Source: Cytobacillus dafuensis (GTDB taxonomy: Bacteria > Bacillota > Bacilli > Bacillales > Cytobacillaceae). From it: a stretch of DNA of 64,000 bases. Position 1 is the first letter of the stretch. Each line of letters starts with the position of its first letter. The stretch lies in contig NZ_CP042593.1 in NCBI RefSeq assembly GCF_007995155.1, positions 2,274,001 to 2,338,000 of the forward strand, written 5' to 3'. The position numbers and the translations under genes were made by a program. Of the stretch, positions 16,355 through 26,140 are shown piece after piece. Under the pieces are notes generated by a model, which saw nothing but the letters and a program-made list of their open reading frames with translations, ran no database searches and was not told the origin of the DNA.

Positions 16355-18709
16355 ATGGAAAAACAAAGACAAAGAAAAGTAATGACGGAAAGAATAACTC
16401 TTTGGAAAAATGAGCTTCGTCAATTCGGATACATAGAAAAGGAAAATGAAGTTTTATCCTTCTTAAGCTCTCTAGATGAAGAAGAAGACAATGAGATCAT
16501 CTCCGAAATTTTAACACTTATTGCTCTGTCGAGAATTGGAAAATCGAAGCAAGACTCACTTGGGTTAGTATGGTTAAATAAGGCTATTAAATTAAATCCT
16601 GACAACCAAAAAGCTGCTGAGTATTTAACTCAATTCGAATGGAGTAAAAAGGAAAGTATCTTTACTATTCTCTCATTTCCTACTTTAAGAGAAACTGACA
16701 ACAAACAAGCAAAAATGAAAACAGCAGAGGATATTCTTGAAGTTTGCAGGGAATTTATTGAGCTAGCAGAAGAGGAAATAGATGAGCTTCACAAATTAAA
16801 ATTAAAAACAAAGGATGCTCATTTGCTTCAATCTTATGAGAAAATGACAGAGATATTAAAGCTTTCTTTGGAAGATACGGTCTTGCTTATAAAAGCAACA
16901 GAGGAATATTATCAATCAATTGCAGGTGTATTTTATAATTCTTCCTTTTATAGTGAAATGAAATTAATAATTGATCGGATAGAAGGATGGAAGGAGGATT
17001 GGCACCAATTATTCCTTACAAATATAGACAATGAAGAAAATGGTGTTAGCCCCCTTGAAGAGCTTCAAGAGATGATTGGCCTAGAGGAAGTAAAAGAGCG
17101 TGTAAATCTTTTGTACCGTTTTTTAAAATATCAAAAGGAACGTAAGGCACTTGGTTATCAATTAAAAGATGAATTGAGCTTACATATGATTTTAACGGGA
17201 AATCCCGGTACTGGAAAAACGAGCTTAGCGCGGTTGCTTGCAAAAATATATCATGAGCTTGGAGTTCTTCCCCGTGAAGAGGTAGTGGAAGTTGATCGAT
17301 CACAGCTTGTTGGTGCATATGTTGGACAAACTGAAGAAAATGTAAAGGCATTGGTTGAAAAAGCTCTTGGCGGAGTATTATTTATTGATGAGGCTTATAG
17401 TTTAAAAAGAGAGGGGCAGACTGGAAATGATTATGGTCAAGTAGCCATCGATACTTTAGTGTCTTACATGACTAGCTCTGAGTACGTTGGGAAATTTGCG
17501 CTTATATTAGCTGGGTATCCTGAAGAAATGCGTCAATTTTTAGATATAAACCCTGGACTTCGAAGTCGTTTCCCAAATTCAAATCATATTCATTTGCCGG
17601 ATTATTCGAATACAGAATTAATTCAAATTGGAGAAAAGCTCGCCATAGACAATGACTACATTATGACTGAGGATGCAAAAAAAGAGCTTGAAAAACGGAT
17701 AGAGAGAGATCGGGTAGATGACACTTTTGGAAATGCTCGGTCAGTTAGATATATTGTACTTGATGCGATTTTTAAAAAAGGGTCAAGCTCTAGAAAGGAA
17801 AACCATATTTTAGACTTTACATTACTAGAGAAAAAGGACTTTGAAAATATTATTCAAGACAAAGGGAATAATCCAAAGGTGCAGCTTGCAAATTTAATCG
17901 GACTTGAATCTGTAAAAAATGAAGTAAATATGTTATTGGCATTTGTGAAGATGCAGCAAATAAGAAGAGAAAAGGGGCTTCCTATCGTCCCTGTCCAGCT
18001 CCATTCTGTATTTACTGGTAATCCAGGGACTGGCAAAACAACCGTTGCCAAAATATATGCGGAGCTCTTAAAGGAATATGGATTTCTGAAGAGGGGCCAT
18101 TTAATTGTTGCAAGCAGAGCTGATTTTGTCGCTGGTTATGTTGGTCAAACTGCAATCAAGACAAAAAAGAAAATAAAAGAGGCGCTTGGTGGTGTGCTCT
18201 TTATTGATGAAGCCTATTCCTTACTATCATCATCTCAAGGGGATTTTGGCAAGGAAGTCGTTGATACGCTTGTTGATGAAATGACTAAGCATAATGAAAA
18301 TTTAGTCATCATATTAGCTGGTTATCCAGATGAAATGAGAGTATTGTTACATAGTAACCCAGGTTTGAAATCGAGATATAAGAAGTTTTTCCATTTTAGT
18401 GATTATTCTATTGATGAACTTCTGGAAATCATTATTAAATATGCTTCAGACTATCAATATGAATTAACACAAGAGGCGCTTAAATATTTAAAGGAAGCGT
18501 TAAGTGTAATTCAAATTAACGGAAATGGCCGCTTTGCTACAAATTTAACGGATGAAGCAATCCAATCACAAGCATTGCGGCTTATTTCAGAGGAGAAGGA
18601 TTGTAAGCATTTAAAGCATGTTTCATATTTAGAGAAATTAGATTTTGAAACGGCATTAACAAGAATTAGAGAGGGGAATCATAATGTTAGTATCAACGAA
18701 GGAAATTGA
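16355..18709 (+). CDS. Tandem AAA+ ATPase of the CbxX/CfqX (SpoVK-like) family
   Basis: About 784 residues. The N-terminal about 230 residues are helical, starting with a short repeat-like segment. Two AAA+ modules follow: Walker A GNPGTGKTSLARLL (about 282) with Walker B GGVLFIDEAYSLKREG, and Walker A GNPGTGKTTVAKIY (about 555) with GGVLFIDEAYSLLSSS. Both have the GYVGQT pore-side motif. This is the CbxX/CfqX group that includes SpoVK and rubisco activases. B. subtilis SpoVK has a single module, so this is a duplicated form. It likely remodels a protein partner, perhaps in sporulation given its neighbours. ATG 16355 preferred over TTG 16331. Confidence 0.85.
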   Translation: MEKQRQRKVMTERITLWKNELRQFGYIEKENEVLSFLSSLDEEEDNEIISEILTLIALSRIGKSKQDSLGLVWLNKAIKLNPDNQKAAEYLTQFEWSKKESIFTILSFPTLRETDNKQAKMKTAEDILEVCREFIELAEEEIDELHKLKLKTKDAHLLQSYEKMTEILKLSLEDTVLLIKATEEYYQSIAGVFYNSSFYSEMKLIIDRIEGWKEDWHQLFLTNIDNEENGVSPLEELQEMIGLEEVKERVNLLYRFLKYQKERKALGYQLKDELSLHMILTGNPGTGKTSLARLLAKIYHELGVLPREEVVEVDRSQLVGAYVGQTEENVKALVEKALGGVLFIDEAYSLKREGQTGNDYGQVAIDTLVSYMTSSEYVGKFALILAGYPEEMRQFLDINPGLRSRFPNSNHIHLPDYSNTELIQIGEKLAIDNDYIMTEDAKKELEKRIERDRVDDTFGNARSVRYIVLDAIFKKGSSSRKENHILDFTLLEKKDFENIIQDKGNNPKVQLANLIGLESVKNEVNMLLAFVKMQQIRREKGLPIVPVQLHSVFTGNPGTGKTTVAKIYAELLKEYGFLKRGHLIVASRADFVAGYVGQTAIKTKKKIKEALGGVLFIDEAYSLLSSSQGDFGKEVVDTLVDEMTKHNENLVIILAGYPDEMRVLLHSNPGLKSRYKKFFHFSDYSIDELLEIIIKYASDYQYELTQEALKYLKEALSVIQINGNGRFATNLTDEAIQSQALRLISEEKDCKHLKHVSYLEKLDFETALTRIREGNHNVSINEGN

Positions 18710-19118
18710 AGTGAGATATGCGGAAACGGACCAAATGGGTGTTGTTTATCATGCAAACTATTTAGTATGGATGGAATTAGGAAGAACACAAATCATTAAG
18801 GACTTAGGCTTTAATTATGCTGAAATGGAAAAAGACGGAATTATTTCGCCTGTACTTGATATTCAAGCCTCGTATAAAAAACCTCTTCATTATGGTGAAA
18901 AAGCAATTGTAAAAACGTGGATTGAGGAATACGATGGTTTACGAACTAGTTATGGTTATGAAATATATACAGAGAAAGATGAATTAGCTGTCACAGGATT
19001 TTCAAAGCATGTTTGTGTAAAAAAGGAAACCTTTAGACCGATTTCTATAAAAAAATATTACCCAGTATGGCATGAAGCATATGAAAAAGCAAAAAAGCAA
19101 CCAGCAGAAGCTTATTAG
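18684..19118 (+). CDS. yneP: 4-hydroxybenzoyl-CoA thioesterase-like hotdog protein (YneP/YbgC type)
   Basis: A 144-residue acyl-CoA thioesterase. The catalytic motif YAETDQMGVVYHANYLVWMELGR (residues 10-32) has the Asp of the YbgC/4HBT group. It overlaps the end of the AAA+ gene by 26 bases and has its own GAGAGGGG ribosome site, so the two are probably cotranscribed. Substrate unknown; B. subtilis YneP holds the same position between tlp and yneR. Confidence 0.85.
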   Translation: MLVSTKEIEVRYAETDQMGVVYHANYLVWMELGRTQIIKDLGFNYAEMEKDGIISPVLDIQASYKKPLHYGEKAIVKTWIEEYDGLRTSYGYEIYTEKDELAVTGFSKHVCVKKETFRPISIKKYYPVWHEAYEKAKKQPAEAY

Positions 19119-19129
19119 AAATGAGAAGA

Positions 19130-19170
19130 GGAGATAGCATTCAACTTATGCTATCTCCATTATTTTGTTA
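19130..19170 (+). terminator. Intrinsic terminator of yneP
   Basis: Perfect 11-bp stem GGAGATAGCAT/ATGCTATCTCC (19130-19140 and 19148-19158), followed by ATTATTTTGTT. Confidence 0.8.
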
Positions 19171-19173
19171 ATT

Positions 19174-19475
19174 TTTCGCAGATTAACGGGCAGTAAGACC
19201 CCCACTTCAAGGATTCGCGTATACAAAGAAGAGTAAGTGGGGGATCAACTGCCCATAAATGCCCGACGACGGACACGATGTCCTAGTCAGGCGAAAGCCA
19301 CAGGACGAGGCGTTTTGAGCGTGATTGGTTCAAATAACAATAAGTGGGGGATGAAGGCCGACTAAGAACGCCACGTCCTGTGGCAACGTCGGCACTAGCA
19401 CGTCCTGTGCGTCGAAAAACCCCCACTGATGGAAGTTTCACTTTATCTCAGATTAACTGGCTGTAAGACCCCCAC
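19174..19475. repeat. Composite repeat block, family B copy 1 and related pieces
   Basis: About 300 gene-free bases built of hairpin modules. There is an inner inverted pair CCCCCACTT/AAGTGGGGG (19199-19245). A core near 19262-19310 resembles family A. Then a unit from AGTGGGGGATGAAGG to TTTCACTTTAT (19343-19446) differs from the copy at 37757-37860 at only about three positions. A last CCCCCACTTATTGAAGTTTC runs into the 3' end of the yneR gene, sharing its final 17 bases. Confidence 0.8.
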
Positions 19476-19769
19476 TTATTGAAGTTTCACTTTATAAGAA
19501 GGTTCATTTTCAATTTCATTAAACTCCACAGACAAATCATGATTATCAAAATACCATAGATCTTTTTCTTCTATAAAATAAGTGATTCCGTTTTTAATTG
19601 TCTCAGCACCAGCATCAATAGGTGCATCGGTTGATATTCCTAATGAAAAGCCTTTCTGAACAGTGCTACAGCCGCCATATCGTGCAAAAAAACGTACGAA
19701 ATCTCCCTCTTTTAAGAGCATTTCTTCTACAAACCAAGCTGCTGCATCCTCACTAATATGTATTTTCAA
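19476..19769 (-). CDS. yneR: HesB/IscA-like protein, YneR type
   Basis: A 97-residue member of the HesB/IscA (Fe-S biogenesis) superfamily: MKIHISEDAAAWFVEEMLLK then FARYGGCSTVQKGFSLGIS. It has the first cysteine (Cys34) of the A-type carrier motif but lacks the C-terminal C-G-C pair, as YneR proteins do, so classical cluster transfer is doubtful. The start is TTG, fixed by AAAGGAGG eight bases upstream. A second HesB-like gene with selenocysteine at the matching place lies 4.5 kb away. Confidence 0.85.
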   Translation of the reverse strand: MKIHISEDAAAWFVEEMLLKEGDFVRFFARYGGCSTVQKGFSLGISTDAPIDAGAETIKNGITYFIEEKDLWYFDNHDLSVEFNEIENEPSYKVKLQ

Positions 19770-19802
19770 TTGAAACTCCTCCTTTTGAGAATGATAGGTG
19801 GT

Positions 19803-20639
19803 TTAGTCGATATACGGAATTATACCGCTTAATATCATCAAAAAATTAAAGATAATATGCCAAATAATTGCAGGGAGAATGCTTCCTGAGCGAACTGTTA
19901 TCCCAGCATAGAATATCCCTCCAAGTGCAAATAGAAGGCAAACACCCCATGAAAACCCGAGTGCAATATGTGAGATTCCAAAAGTGATCCCTGAAAATAT
20001 AACAGCTGCTTTTTCCCCTGCTAAATCACTCATTCTTGTTAACAATATCCCTCTCCACAATATTTCTTCCAGTATTGCATTTACAAATGAAAAAATAAAT
20101 AGAAAAAATAGAAAGGAGGGAGAAGCTAATTCAATGTTTGAAAAATGAATAAAAGGAATAAAAACTGCGAAATTAATACATATTGCAATCATTAAAAATA
20201 CTTTTACTGAAACAGAATGAAAACCACTCCATATAAACGGAAATGAAATTGTTGCCTTCCAATTAGGTTTAACCCAATAATGATTTAGTACTACATCAAA
20301 TTTTTTTATAACGTAGACCATGAAAATGATTGGAAAAAAAAGCAGACAGCGATTCATGATCATTAAAATACTAATGGGGAAGGGGAATTCTTCTATAAAT
20401 CTATCTCCATATAAATAAAATAAGTAACCAAGTATGTAAGCGGTAATCACCCAAATAAAAACTCGATTTTGTTTAGATGTTACTGTCATAAATATAACAA
20501 ATCCAATAATTATTGTGAAAGCAAGTGTAAATTGCTTATATTGCGTAAAGATAATAATAATTAAAAAAATGAAGAGCTGTAAAAATGGCAGTACCTTAGC
20601 TTGCCGATCAATTGTAGTCAATTGGTTCATCCTTTCCAT
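19803..20639 (-). CDS. CPBP family intramembrane metalloprotease
   Basis: About 278 residues with roughly eight membrane segments. The CPBP motifs are present: EEILWRGILL (EEXXXR, near 190), FGISHIALGFSWG and the last HIIFNF. The family includes CAAX prenyl proteases and bacterial proteins processing bacteriocins or acting in signalling. There is no bacteriocin gene nearby, so the role is unknown. The start is ambiguous among GTG 20648, ATG 20639 and ATG 20630; no ribosome site decides it cleanly. Confidence 0.85.
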   Translation of the reverse strand: MERMNQLTTIDRQAKVLPFLQLFIFLIIIIFTQYKQFTLAFTIIIGFVIFMTVTSKQNRVFIWVITAYILGYLFYLYGDRFIEEFPFPISILMIMNRCLLFFPIIFMVYVIKKFDVVLNHYWVKPNWKATISFPFIWSGFHSVSVKVFLMIAICINFAVFIPFIHFSNIELASPSFLFFLFIFSFVNAILEEILWRGILLTRMSDLAGEKAAVIFSGITFGISHIALGFSWGVCLLFALGGIFYAGITVRSGSILPAIIWHIIFNFLMILSGIIPYID

Positions 20640-20761
20640 TTTCCTCACTATATTTTATCATTTTCCAATTGAAAATTCTTTACAAATGAAAAATAGCTGG
20701 AATAAAAAAGAATGAGCTTTCGTTTACGATAGCTCATTCCAATAATGAATTAAAGGTATTA

Positions 20762-22852
20762 TTATTCAATCTTAAAGTGTTCAATAGAGTCTCGTAACTC
20801 ATAAGATAATTTGCGTAGATTTTCAGAGATTTTTTCCACCTCGTGAACGGATTGCTTCTGCTCTTCGGTAATACTTGTTACTTCTTCAACTCCAGCCGAT
20901 GTTTGTTGAGAAATGGATACAACACTATCAACGGAAGATGAGATGGATTGGCTACTTTCTGCAAGTATTTCACTAGCATTAGCAATTTCATCAATATCTG
21001 TTGCAAGGCTATCCATTAATCCAAACATACTTCTAAAGCCACTAGCAGTGTTTACAACCATTTCTGCTCCTTCAACGGCAAATTCTTTTCCATTTTCAAT
21101 ATTTTCTAATGCTTTTGAAGAATCTAATTGAATTTCAGTGATTAGGACAGAGATTTTTTCAACAGATTCCCGGCTTTGTTCAGCGAGTTTCTTTACCTCA
21201 TTTGCTACAACTGCAAAGCCTCTTCCTTGCTCGCCAGCCCTCGCTGCTTCAATTGACGCGTTGAGAGAGAGAAGGTTCGTTTGTTCAGCTATATCATGGA
21301 TCAAGGCTGTAATATCATTAATTGTTTGAAGTTTTAAATCGAGCTCCTTCATGATAGCAGCAGATTCCACTGATTGATTGACAATGCGATTCATTTTATT
21401 ATTCATATTTTCCATTGCAACCTGTCCTTCAGAAGTCACCGTTTTTGTTTCTCTTGCATGTCCAACAATTTTACTTATGCGATCAGACATTGAGCGGACA
21501 GCGAGGTCATTGTTATCAATATGTGAAGATATATTAACCATTTCCGAAGCTAGCTGATCAGACCCACAAGCTACTTCGTCCATTGCAGAACTCACTGTTT
21601 TAGTAACGTTGGAGGATACATTTGATTGATCGTTAAGGATCCTTGAGTCATTTTCTACCTGAACGATTAAGCGATTCATTTTAACAGCCATATCTCTTAA
21701 GCTATCGATTAAGTGATTCACAGAATTAAAGAGATCTCCTATCTCATCTTTTGATTTTACATCCATTTTTTTAGATAAATCACCATTCGCGACTACCTTC
21801 AAAAATTCAGAAAGCTTTTTAATAGGTCCAATGAAAAATCTGGCAAAGAAAAAGCTGATAATAATAGAAACAATTAGTAACACAATGATAATAATAATTT
21901 GGATGGATAATAGCTTTGAAAAAATTGCTTGAAGTTCATTTTCAGCTGATGCAATTCTCTTACTCATATTTTGTGAAATTTGATTAGAAAATGATTTTAT
22001 TTCTTCCTGAGAAATAACGGAGAAAATTTGCCATCCAGTTTCTTCCTCTTTATCACTAACATAAGTTACTTGATTGATGTCTAAATAAATATTTCCATCT
22101 TTTTTTTCTTTAAATATCGGCAGAGAAGAGATGTTTTCATTTTTTAACACAAGTTCATGATCTTTATAGGCGAGTAATGCTCCTTCTTTATCTGTTAATA
22201 TGACATAACCTGAGTTTCCAACTTTTGTATCTGCTATAGAAGCGGTTAATTTCTCAAGCGAAAGATCAACTCCCAGTACTCCGTACAGTTCATTATTTTT
22301 GTACAAAGGCATACTTACAGTAATCATATAAGTATCAGTACCAGCGTCAAGATAGGCATCTGTTATAAAGTATGAGTCTTTCTCTGCATCTTGAAGTGGA
22401 GAATACCATGGCCTTGTTGTAGGGTCATAGCCAGCTGGTAATGGATAATCATTTGGATAAATAATGAACTCCTTATTTTCAGTGCCAATATACATATTTG
22501 TAATCAGTTCATTTTGTTTAGCAATTTTTTCAAATAAGGCTGTAATTTCCTCAGGATTATTTGAAAAAACCTCATCAAAGCTAGCGATAATTGCCAAATC
22601 ACTCTTTGCTCCTGAAATAATTTGTTTAATTGATGATTTTACATTTTTAGTTTCATGATAGGTCAAAGTGCCTGCATAATGTTCAGCGAATCCGCTTACA
22701 TCTCTTTGGGCATCTGATGCAAGCCCACTTGTTAAATCTCTTCCATTATCCGAATATAGATTAACAGAAATAAAGGTAAATCCAGTACAAACTGAAATAA
22801 TCAGTATCATTGTAGATAATACACCTACAATTAATTTTGTCTTTAATGACAT
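20762..22852 (-). CDS. Methyl-accepting chemotaxis protein with dCache sensor
   Basis: A 696-residue transmembrane chemoreceptor. TM1 is at about 7-29. The extracellular part (30-310) carries double-Cache features including [14 protein letters not shown] and [15 protein letters not shown]2 is at about 316-338, then HAMP, then a long signalling coil with the hairpin tip [20 protein letters not shown] typical of all MCPs. It would couple ligand binding to CheA-CheW. The WYSPLQDA region is typical of amino-acid or amine sensing Cache domains, but the ligand cannot be fixed. The GGGGGG ribosome site is clear. The gene is single, not in an operon. Confidence 0.93.
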   Translation of the reverse strand: MSLKTKLIVGVLSTMILIISVCTGFTFISVNLYSDNGRDLTSGLASDAQRDVSGFAEHYAGTLTYHETKNVKSSIKQIISGAKSDLAIIASFDEVFSNNPEEITALFEKIAKQNELITNMYIGTENKEFIIYPNDYPLPAGYDPTTRPWYSPLQDAEKDSYFITDAYLDAGTDTYMITVSMPLYKNNELYGVLGVDLSLEKLTASIADTKVGNSGYVILTDKEGALLAYKDHELVLKNENISSLPIFKEKKDGNIYLDINQVTYVSDKEEETGWQIFSVISQEEIKSFSNQISQNMSKRIASAENELQAIFSKLLSIQIIIIIVLLIVSIIISFFFARFFIGPIKKLSEFLKVVANGDLSKKMDVKSKDEIGDLFNSVNHLIDSLRDMAVKMNRLIVQVENDSRILNDQSNVSSNVTKTVSSAMDEVACGSDQLASEMVNISSHIDNNDLAVRSMSDRISKIVGHARETKTVTSEGQVAMENMNNKMNRIVNQSVESAAIMKELDLKLQTINDITALIHDIAEQTNLLSLNASIEAARAGEQGRGFAVVANEVKKLAEQSRESVEKISVLITEIQLDSSKALENIENGKEFAVEGAEMVVNTASGFRSMFGLMDSLATDIDEIANASEILAESSQSISSSVDSVVSISQQTSAGVEEVTSITEEQKQSVHEVEKISENLRKLSYELRDSIEHFKIE

Positions 22853-22966
22853 AGAATCCCCCCAAACCCCTTACTACTAGTATTATAATATAAGGGAAAA
22901 AAGGCCTAGCTATTAAATATGACATTTATATTACATTTTCAGAGAAATTAACATATTCAAACCTTT

Positions 22967-24118
22967 TTAAATATTTCCTAACATATGCTGCTGAATATCT
23001 TTATATTTATTCATTGCATCTTGCAAGCCAAATTTTGAAGCGTCATTAAGCGGGACAACCCGATAGTTCTTTAGCTTTTGATTTGATACGTAGGTAGGGA
23101 AAAAATCTGGATTATTTAATTTAATTTTTACCCCTTCCTCATCAATGATTTTTGTCACTTCAATGGTTGCCATCCCCCCAATGTCCTTATAATCTCGATA
23201 TTGGCCGGATAGAAAATTACCTAAGGAATAAACGATGAGTGCTTCATGACCATTAGGTGATTTCATCCATTCCATAGGCTGTAAAACATGAGGGTGGTGG
23301 CCGAACAAAATATCTATTCCTTCATTAGTTAAAAACTGAGCCAATTCCTTTTGTTCTGCTGTTGGAAATCGCTGATATTCATTTCCCCAATGAAGACTCA
23401 TAACAACTACGTCTGCTGCGTTTTTTGCACGGTGTATTTCTTCTTTCATTGCTTGTTTATCAATTAAGTTTACAAGATAATCTTTTCCCTTTGGGGTGGG
23501 AATCCCGTTTGTTCCGTATGTATAAGACAAATAAGCTATTTTTATTCCATTTTTGTTTAGAATGACTAATGATTGCTGATCCTCTTTCGTTGTAAAAGTG
23601 CCTACATGTGGGAGGCCAATCTTATCCATATAATTTATTGAACGAATCAGGCCTTTTTCCCCTTTATCCAGTGAATGATTGTTTGCAGTAGATACAATAT
23701 CAATACCTGCTTCAAGTAAAGCATCCCCAACCTCTTGGGGGCTATTGAATAGCGGGTAACTAGAAATACCAATTTCTGTACCTCCAAGAATCGTTTCTTG
23801 ATTAGCTAACAGTAAATCCGGTTCTTGTAATACATTTTTAATGTGTTGCAACATTGGATTGAAATCATAACCAGTTCTCGTTTTTGCATCGTTATACACC
23901 CAATCATGAATTAGAATATCTCCAATGGCTCCTAGAGTAATCGTTTCGCTAAAATATTTTGGACTAACAAAAGCCTGCCTTGCCTCGTGAGATTGAACTT
24001 GAAAATTGATCATTTTTTTGTGATTGTTTTTTTGGTACATATTAAAAAGTAGATAAGAGGAGAAAAAAATTAATGCCATACAAAAAAGAATGGAAAAATA
24101 AATTGACCGATTCTTCAT
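22967..24118 (-). CDS. CapA-like metallophosphatase-fold protein, membrane anchored
   Basis: A 383-residue protein with one N-terminal membrane anchor (about 7-26) and a CapA/YwtB domain outside. The metal-site motifs are visible: GAIGDILIHD, LLANQETILGG, STANNHSLDKG, VMSLHWGNEYQ and LFGHHPHVLQP. CapA proteins support poly-gamma-glutamate export, but capB and capC homologues are not adjacent, so it may act on other envelope material. It ends with a short hydrophilic tail. Confidence 0.87.
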   Translation of the reverse strand: MKNRSIYFSILFCMALIFFSSYLLFNMYQKNNHKKMINFQVQSHEARQAFVSPKYFSETITLGAIGDILIHDWVYNDAKTRTGYDFNPMLQHIKNVLQEPDLLLANQETILGGTEIGISSYPLFNSPQEVGDALLEAGIDIVSTANNHSLDKGEKGLIRSINYMDKIGLPHVGTFTTKEDQQSLVILNKNGIKIAYLSYTYGTNGIPTPKGKDYLVNLIDKQAMKEEIHRAKNAADVVVMSLHWGNEYQRFPTAEQKELAQFLTNEGIDILFGHHPHVLQPMEWMKSPNGHEALIVYSLGNFLSGQYRDYKDIGGMATIEVTKIIDEEGVKIKLNNPDFFPTYVSNQKLKNYRVVPLNDASKFGLQDAMNKYKDIQQHMLGNI

Positions 24119-24268
24119 ATTAATCTCCTTAACTTAAAGTTTATATATACTATAATACAAGATTGCGAATTATTCGATAAAAACCCAAAATATTGTAAAA
24201 GCATTTCGTTCGAAAGATTTTTTGAGGTAGTGTATAATATTGTAAAATAATATTAATGAGGTGATTGG

Positions 24269-24559
24269 ATGATAAAGTTGACTGGGAGCGCAGCAACTAT
24301 TCTTGCAGAAGCGATCAGTAACGAACAGAAGGATCTATCGGAGAAGCTGTATATTCGCTTATCAATGGGAATTGGCTGAGGGGGGCCACAATTAAAGCTG
24401 TCTCTGGAAGAGCAGCCATTAAGTGAAGATAAAGAATTTGAAATAGAAGGAATAAATCTTTTAATTCACGAGAAGGATTATGTTTACTTTGATCATACAA
24501 AACTTGATTATGTCAAAGATATCTTTGGTATTGGAAGATTTAAATTATTAAAAATTTGA
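24269..24559 (+). CDS. HesB/IscA-like selenoprotein (UGA at codon 37)
   Basis: A 96-residue protein reading MIKLTGSAATILAEAISNEQ, then RLSMGIG, U (24377-24379), GGPQLKLSLEEQPLSED, and ending GIGRFKLLKI. U37 lies in the G-x-G-[C/U]-x-G loop where IscA/HesB proteins have their first cluster-binding cysteine; the usual C-terminal C-G-C is absent. A TATAAT at 24233-24238 and a GAGGTGATTGG ribosome site precede it, and a terminator follows. HesB-like selenoproteins are a known Sec family of unknown function. The intact frame on both sides of UGA, the SECIS-like hairpin and selA/selD in the same window argue against a pseudogene. Confidence 0.9.
24377..24416 (+). promoter_or_regulatory. Putative bacterial SECIS of the HesB-like gene
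   Basis: Seventeen bases after the UGA a stem GCTG-T-CTC/GAG-CAGC (24397-24404 and 24410-24416) has a single bulged T at 24401 and loop TGGAA. The layout (bulged U in the 5' arm, G-containing loop) closely mirrors the E. coli fdhF SECIS. Confidence 0.75.
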
Positions 24560-24588
24560 AAAAGCGGCATCCTTTTGGAGCCGCTTTT
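24560..24588 (+). terminator. Intrinsic terminator of the HesB-like selenoprotein gene
   Basis: Stem AAAAGCGGC/GCCGCTTTT (24560-24568 and 24580-24588) immediately after the stop codon. Confidence 0.85.
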
Positions 24589-24596
24589 CTTACACG

Positions 24597-24784
24597 TTAA
24601 GAAAGTATAAATTGCCAGCGCAGAAGATGATTCGACGTAGTTGCCAATTTTAGGAATTAAGTACGACGGACAGGATGTCCTAGTCAGGCGAATGCCACAC
24701 GATGTGGCGTGTATGAGCGCGATAAGTGCAACTTCGCCTCTGTCTTCGCCTTTCCAAGGCTCGCCAATCGGCGAGTTTTCTTTA
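24597..24784 (+). repeat. Dispersed repeat family A, copy 2
   Basis: About 188 bases closely matching the copy at 10706-10893, in the same orientation. It has the same terminal hairpin CTCGCC/GGCGAG and TTTTCTTTA. As in copy 1, the final TTA is the stop codon of the convergent minus-strand gene, here the histidine kinase. Confidence 0.85.
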
Positions 24785-25864
24785 CGAAAATAATGGTAAT
24801 TCTAATTTGAAAATGGTTCCTTTTCCTTGCGTGCTGGTAATATACATATTGCCATCGTGATCCTCGAGGATTTTCTTGCAAATGGGAAGACCGATACCTG
24901 TACCAGTTTCTTTTGTGGAATAAAACGGTATAAATAAATGTTTCATTGTTTCTTCCGTCATTCCACAGCCATTATCTTCAATGATAATATAGACAGAAGC
25001 ATCATTAACTTCAACAGAAAGTTGTATTAGTCCATATTCATTATTTCTCTTAATAGATATTGCTTCAATCGCATTCTTTATAATATTGACCAAAACCTGT
25101 TTCAATTGCTTTCCGTTAGCCAAAACGATAGGGGATTGATCTGATAATTTGACATTAATTTGAATATTCTTGAGCAAGCCTTCACTTTCATAAAGAATAG
25201 CAATATCTTTCACAATTTTATTTAATGAGATTTCGGATTTCTTATTTTCCTGAGGCTTTGTGGAATTCAAAAATTCAAAGATAAGATCATTTGCCCGATT
25301 AATTTCCTCAAGGGCAATCTCTGCATATTGCTCTTTGCCAATTTCGATTAAGTATGGTTTTAATAGCTGAATGAAACCTTTTACAGTAGTTAGCGGATTT
25401 CTAATTTCATGAGCTATCCCAGCAGCTAGCTTGCTAATGTTTGTAATATATTCTGAATGAATGGATGCTTCATGAACTTCTTGTTTCGCATTATCTATGA
25501 TTTTTTCATTATCAATCATTTGCTCAATGAAATGAAGGGGAGTTAATTTAGATTCATTTATAGATGGGTCGATTTCTTTTTCAACTGGATAGCAAAATAG
25601 GTGAAAATTGTTATCCTCGTCCTCCATTTTATATATTCGATATAAGTTCCTCTTGTTGTTAATATTCAAATATACATCAACAGTATTTTTCAAAAATAGG
25701 TCCGATTCAAATCTTTCAATCTCATTTTTGTCCATTAACAAAGTGAAAATCTTTTCATGACAAATAGTTCCGAAATGTTTGGATGCTGCTAAGATCCGGA
25801 ATTGATGGTCAATAAAAAAATAGGGAAAAGGCAGATTTTCTAATAATGCTCCTGACAAGTTCAA
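24782..25864 (-). CDS. Sporulation-type sensor histidine kinase, PAS-like sensor
   Basis: A 360-residue soluble kinase. The N-terminal about 120 residues look PAS-like (LLENLPFPYFFIDHQFRILA). The phospho-acceptor His is in AAGIAHEIRNPLTTVKGFIQ, the KinA/KinE style H-box. The ATPase domain has NIIKNAIEAI, DNGCGM and GTGIGLPICKKIL. No response regulator gene is adjacent, as with phosphorelay kinases that feed Spo0F. The start was moved to TTG 25864 because AGGTGG lies exactly six bases upstream; an upstream ORF start would include that ribosome site in the protein. Confidence 0.88.
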   Translation of the reverse strand: MNLSGALLENLPFPYFFIDHQFRILAASKHFGTICHEKIFTLLMDKNEIERFESDLFLKNTVDVYLNINNKRNLYRIYKMEDEDNNFHLFCYPVEKEIDPSINESKLTPLHFIEQMIDNEKIIDNAKQEVHEASIHSEYITNISKLAAGIAHEIRNPLTTVKGFIQLLKPYLIEIGKEQYAEIALEEINRANDLIFEFLNSTKPQENKKSEISLNKIVKDIAILYESEGLLKNIQINVKLSDQSPIVLANGKQLKQVLVNIIKNAIEAISIKRNNEYGLIQLSVEVNDASVYIIIEDNGCGMTEETMKHLFIPFYSTKETGTGIGLPICKKILEDHDGNMYITSTQGKGTIFKLELPLFS

Positions 25865-26140
25865 AACTAACCACCTCATATTAGATTCGTATAAGAGAAA
25901 CAAAGTCCGGGAATTTGTTTACAATCTAATCTATGACGAAAAAGCTCATTTTATGTTTTGTTATGTATAAAAATTGAATCAATATAAAAAATGTAAGACT
26001 TTCCTACTATTATCATACCAAAAAAATGATGGTTATCAATAACGAACAATAGCATCTTTTAATTCGAACGTAGAATCAATTAGAAGTTTTCGGATGGATT
26101 GGAGGATATGACAGAATAAAAGAGGGAATGTGAACAAAAA

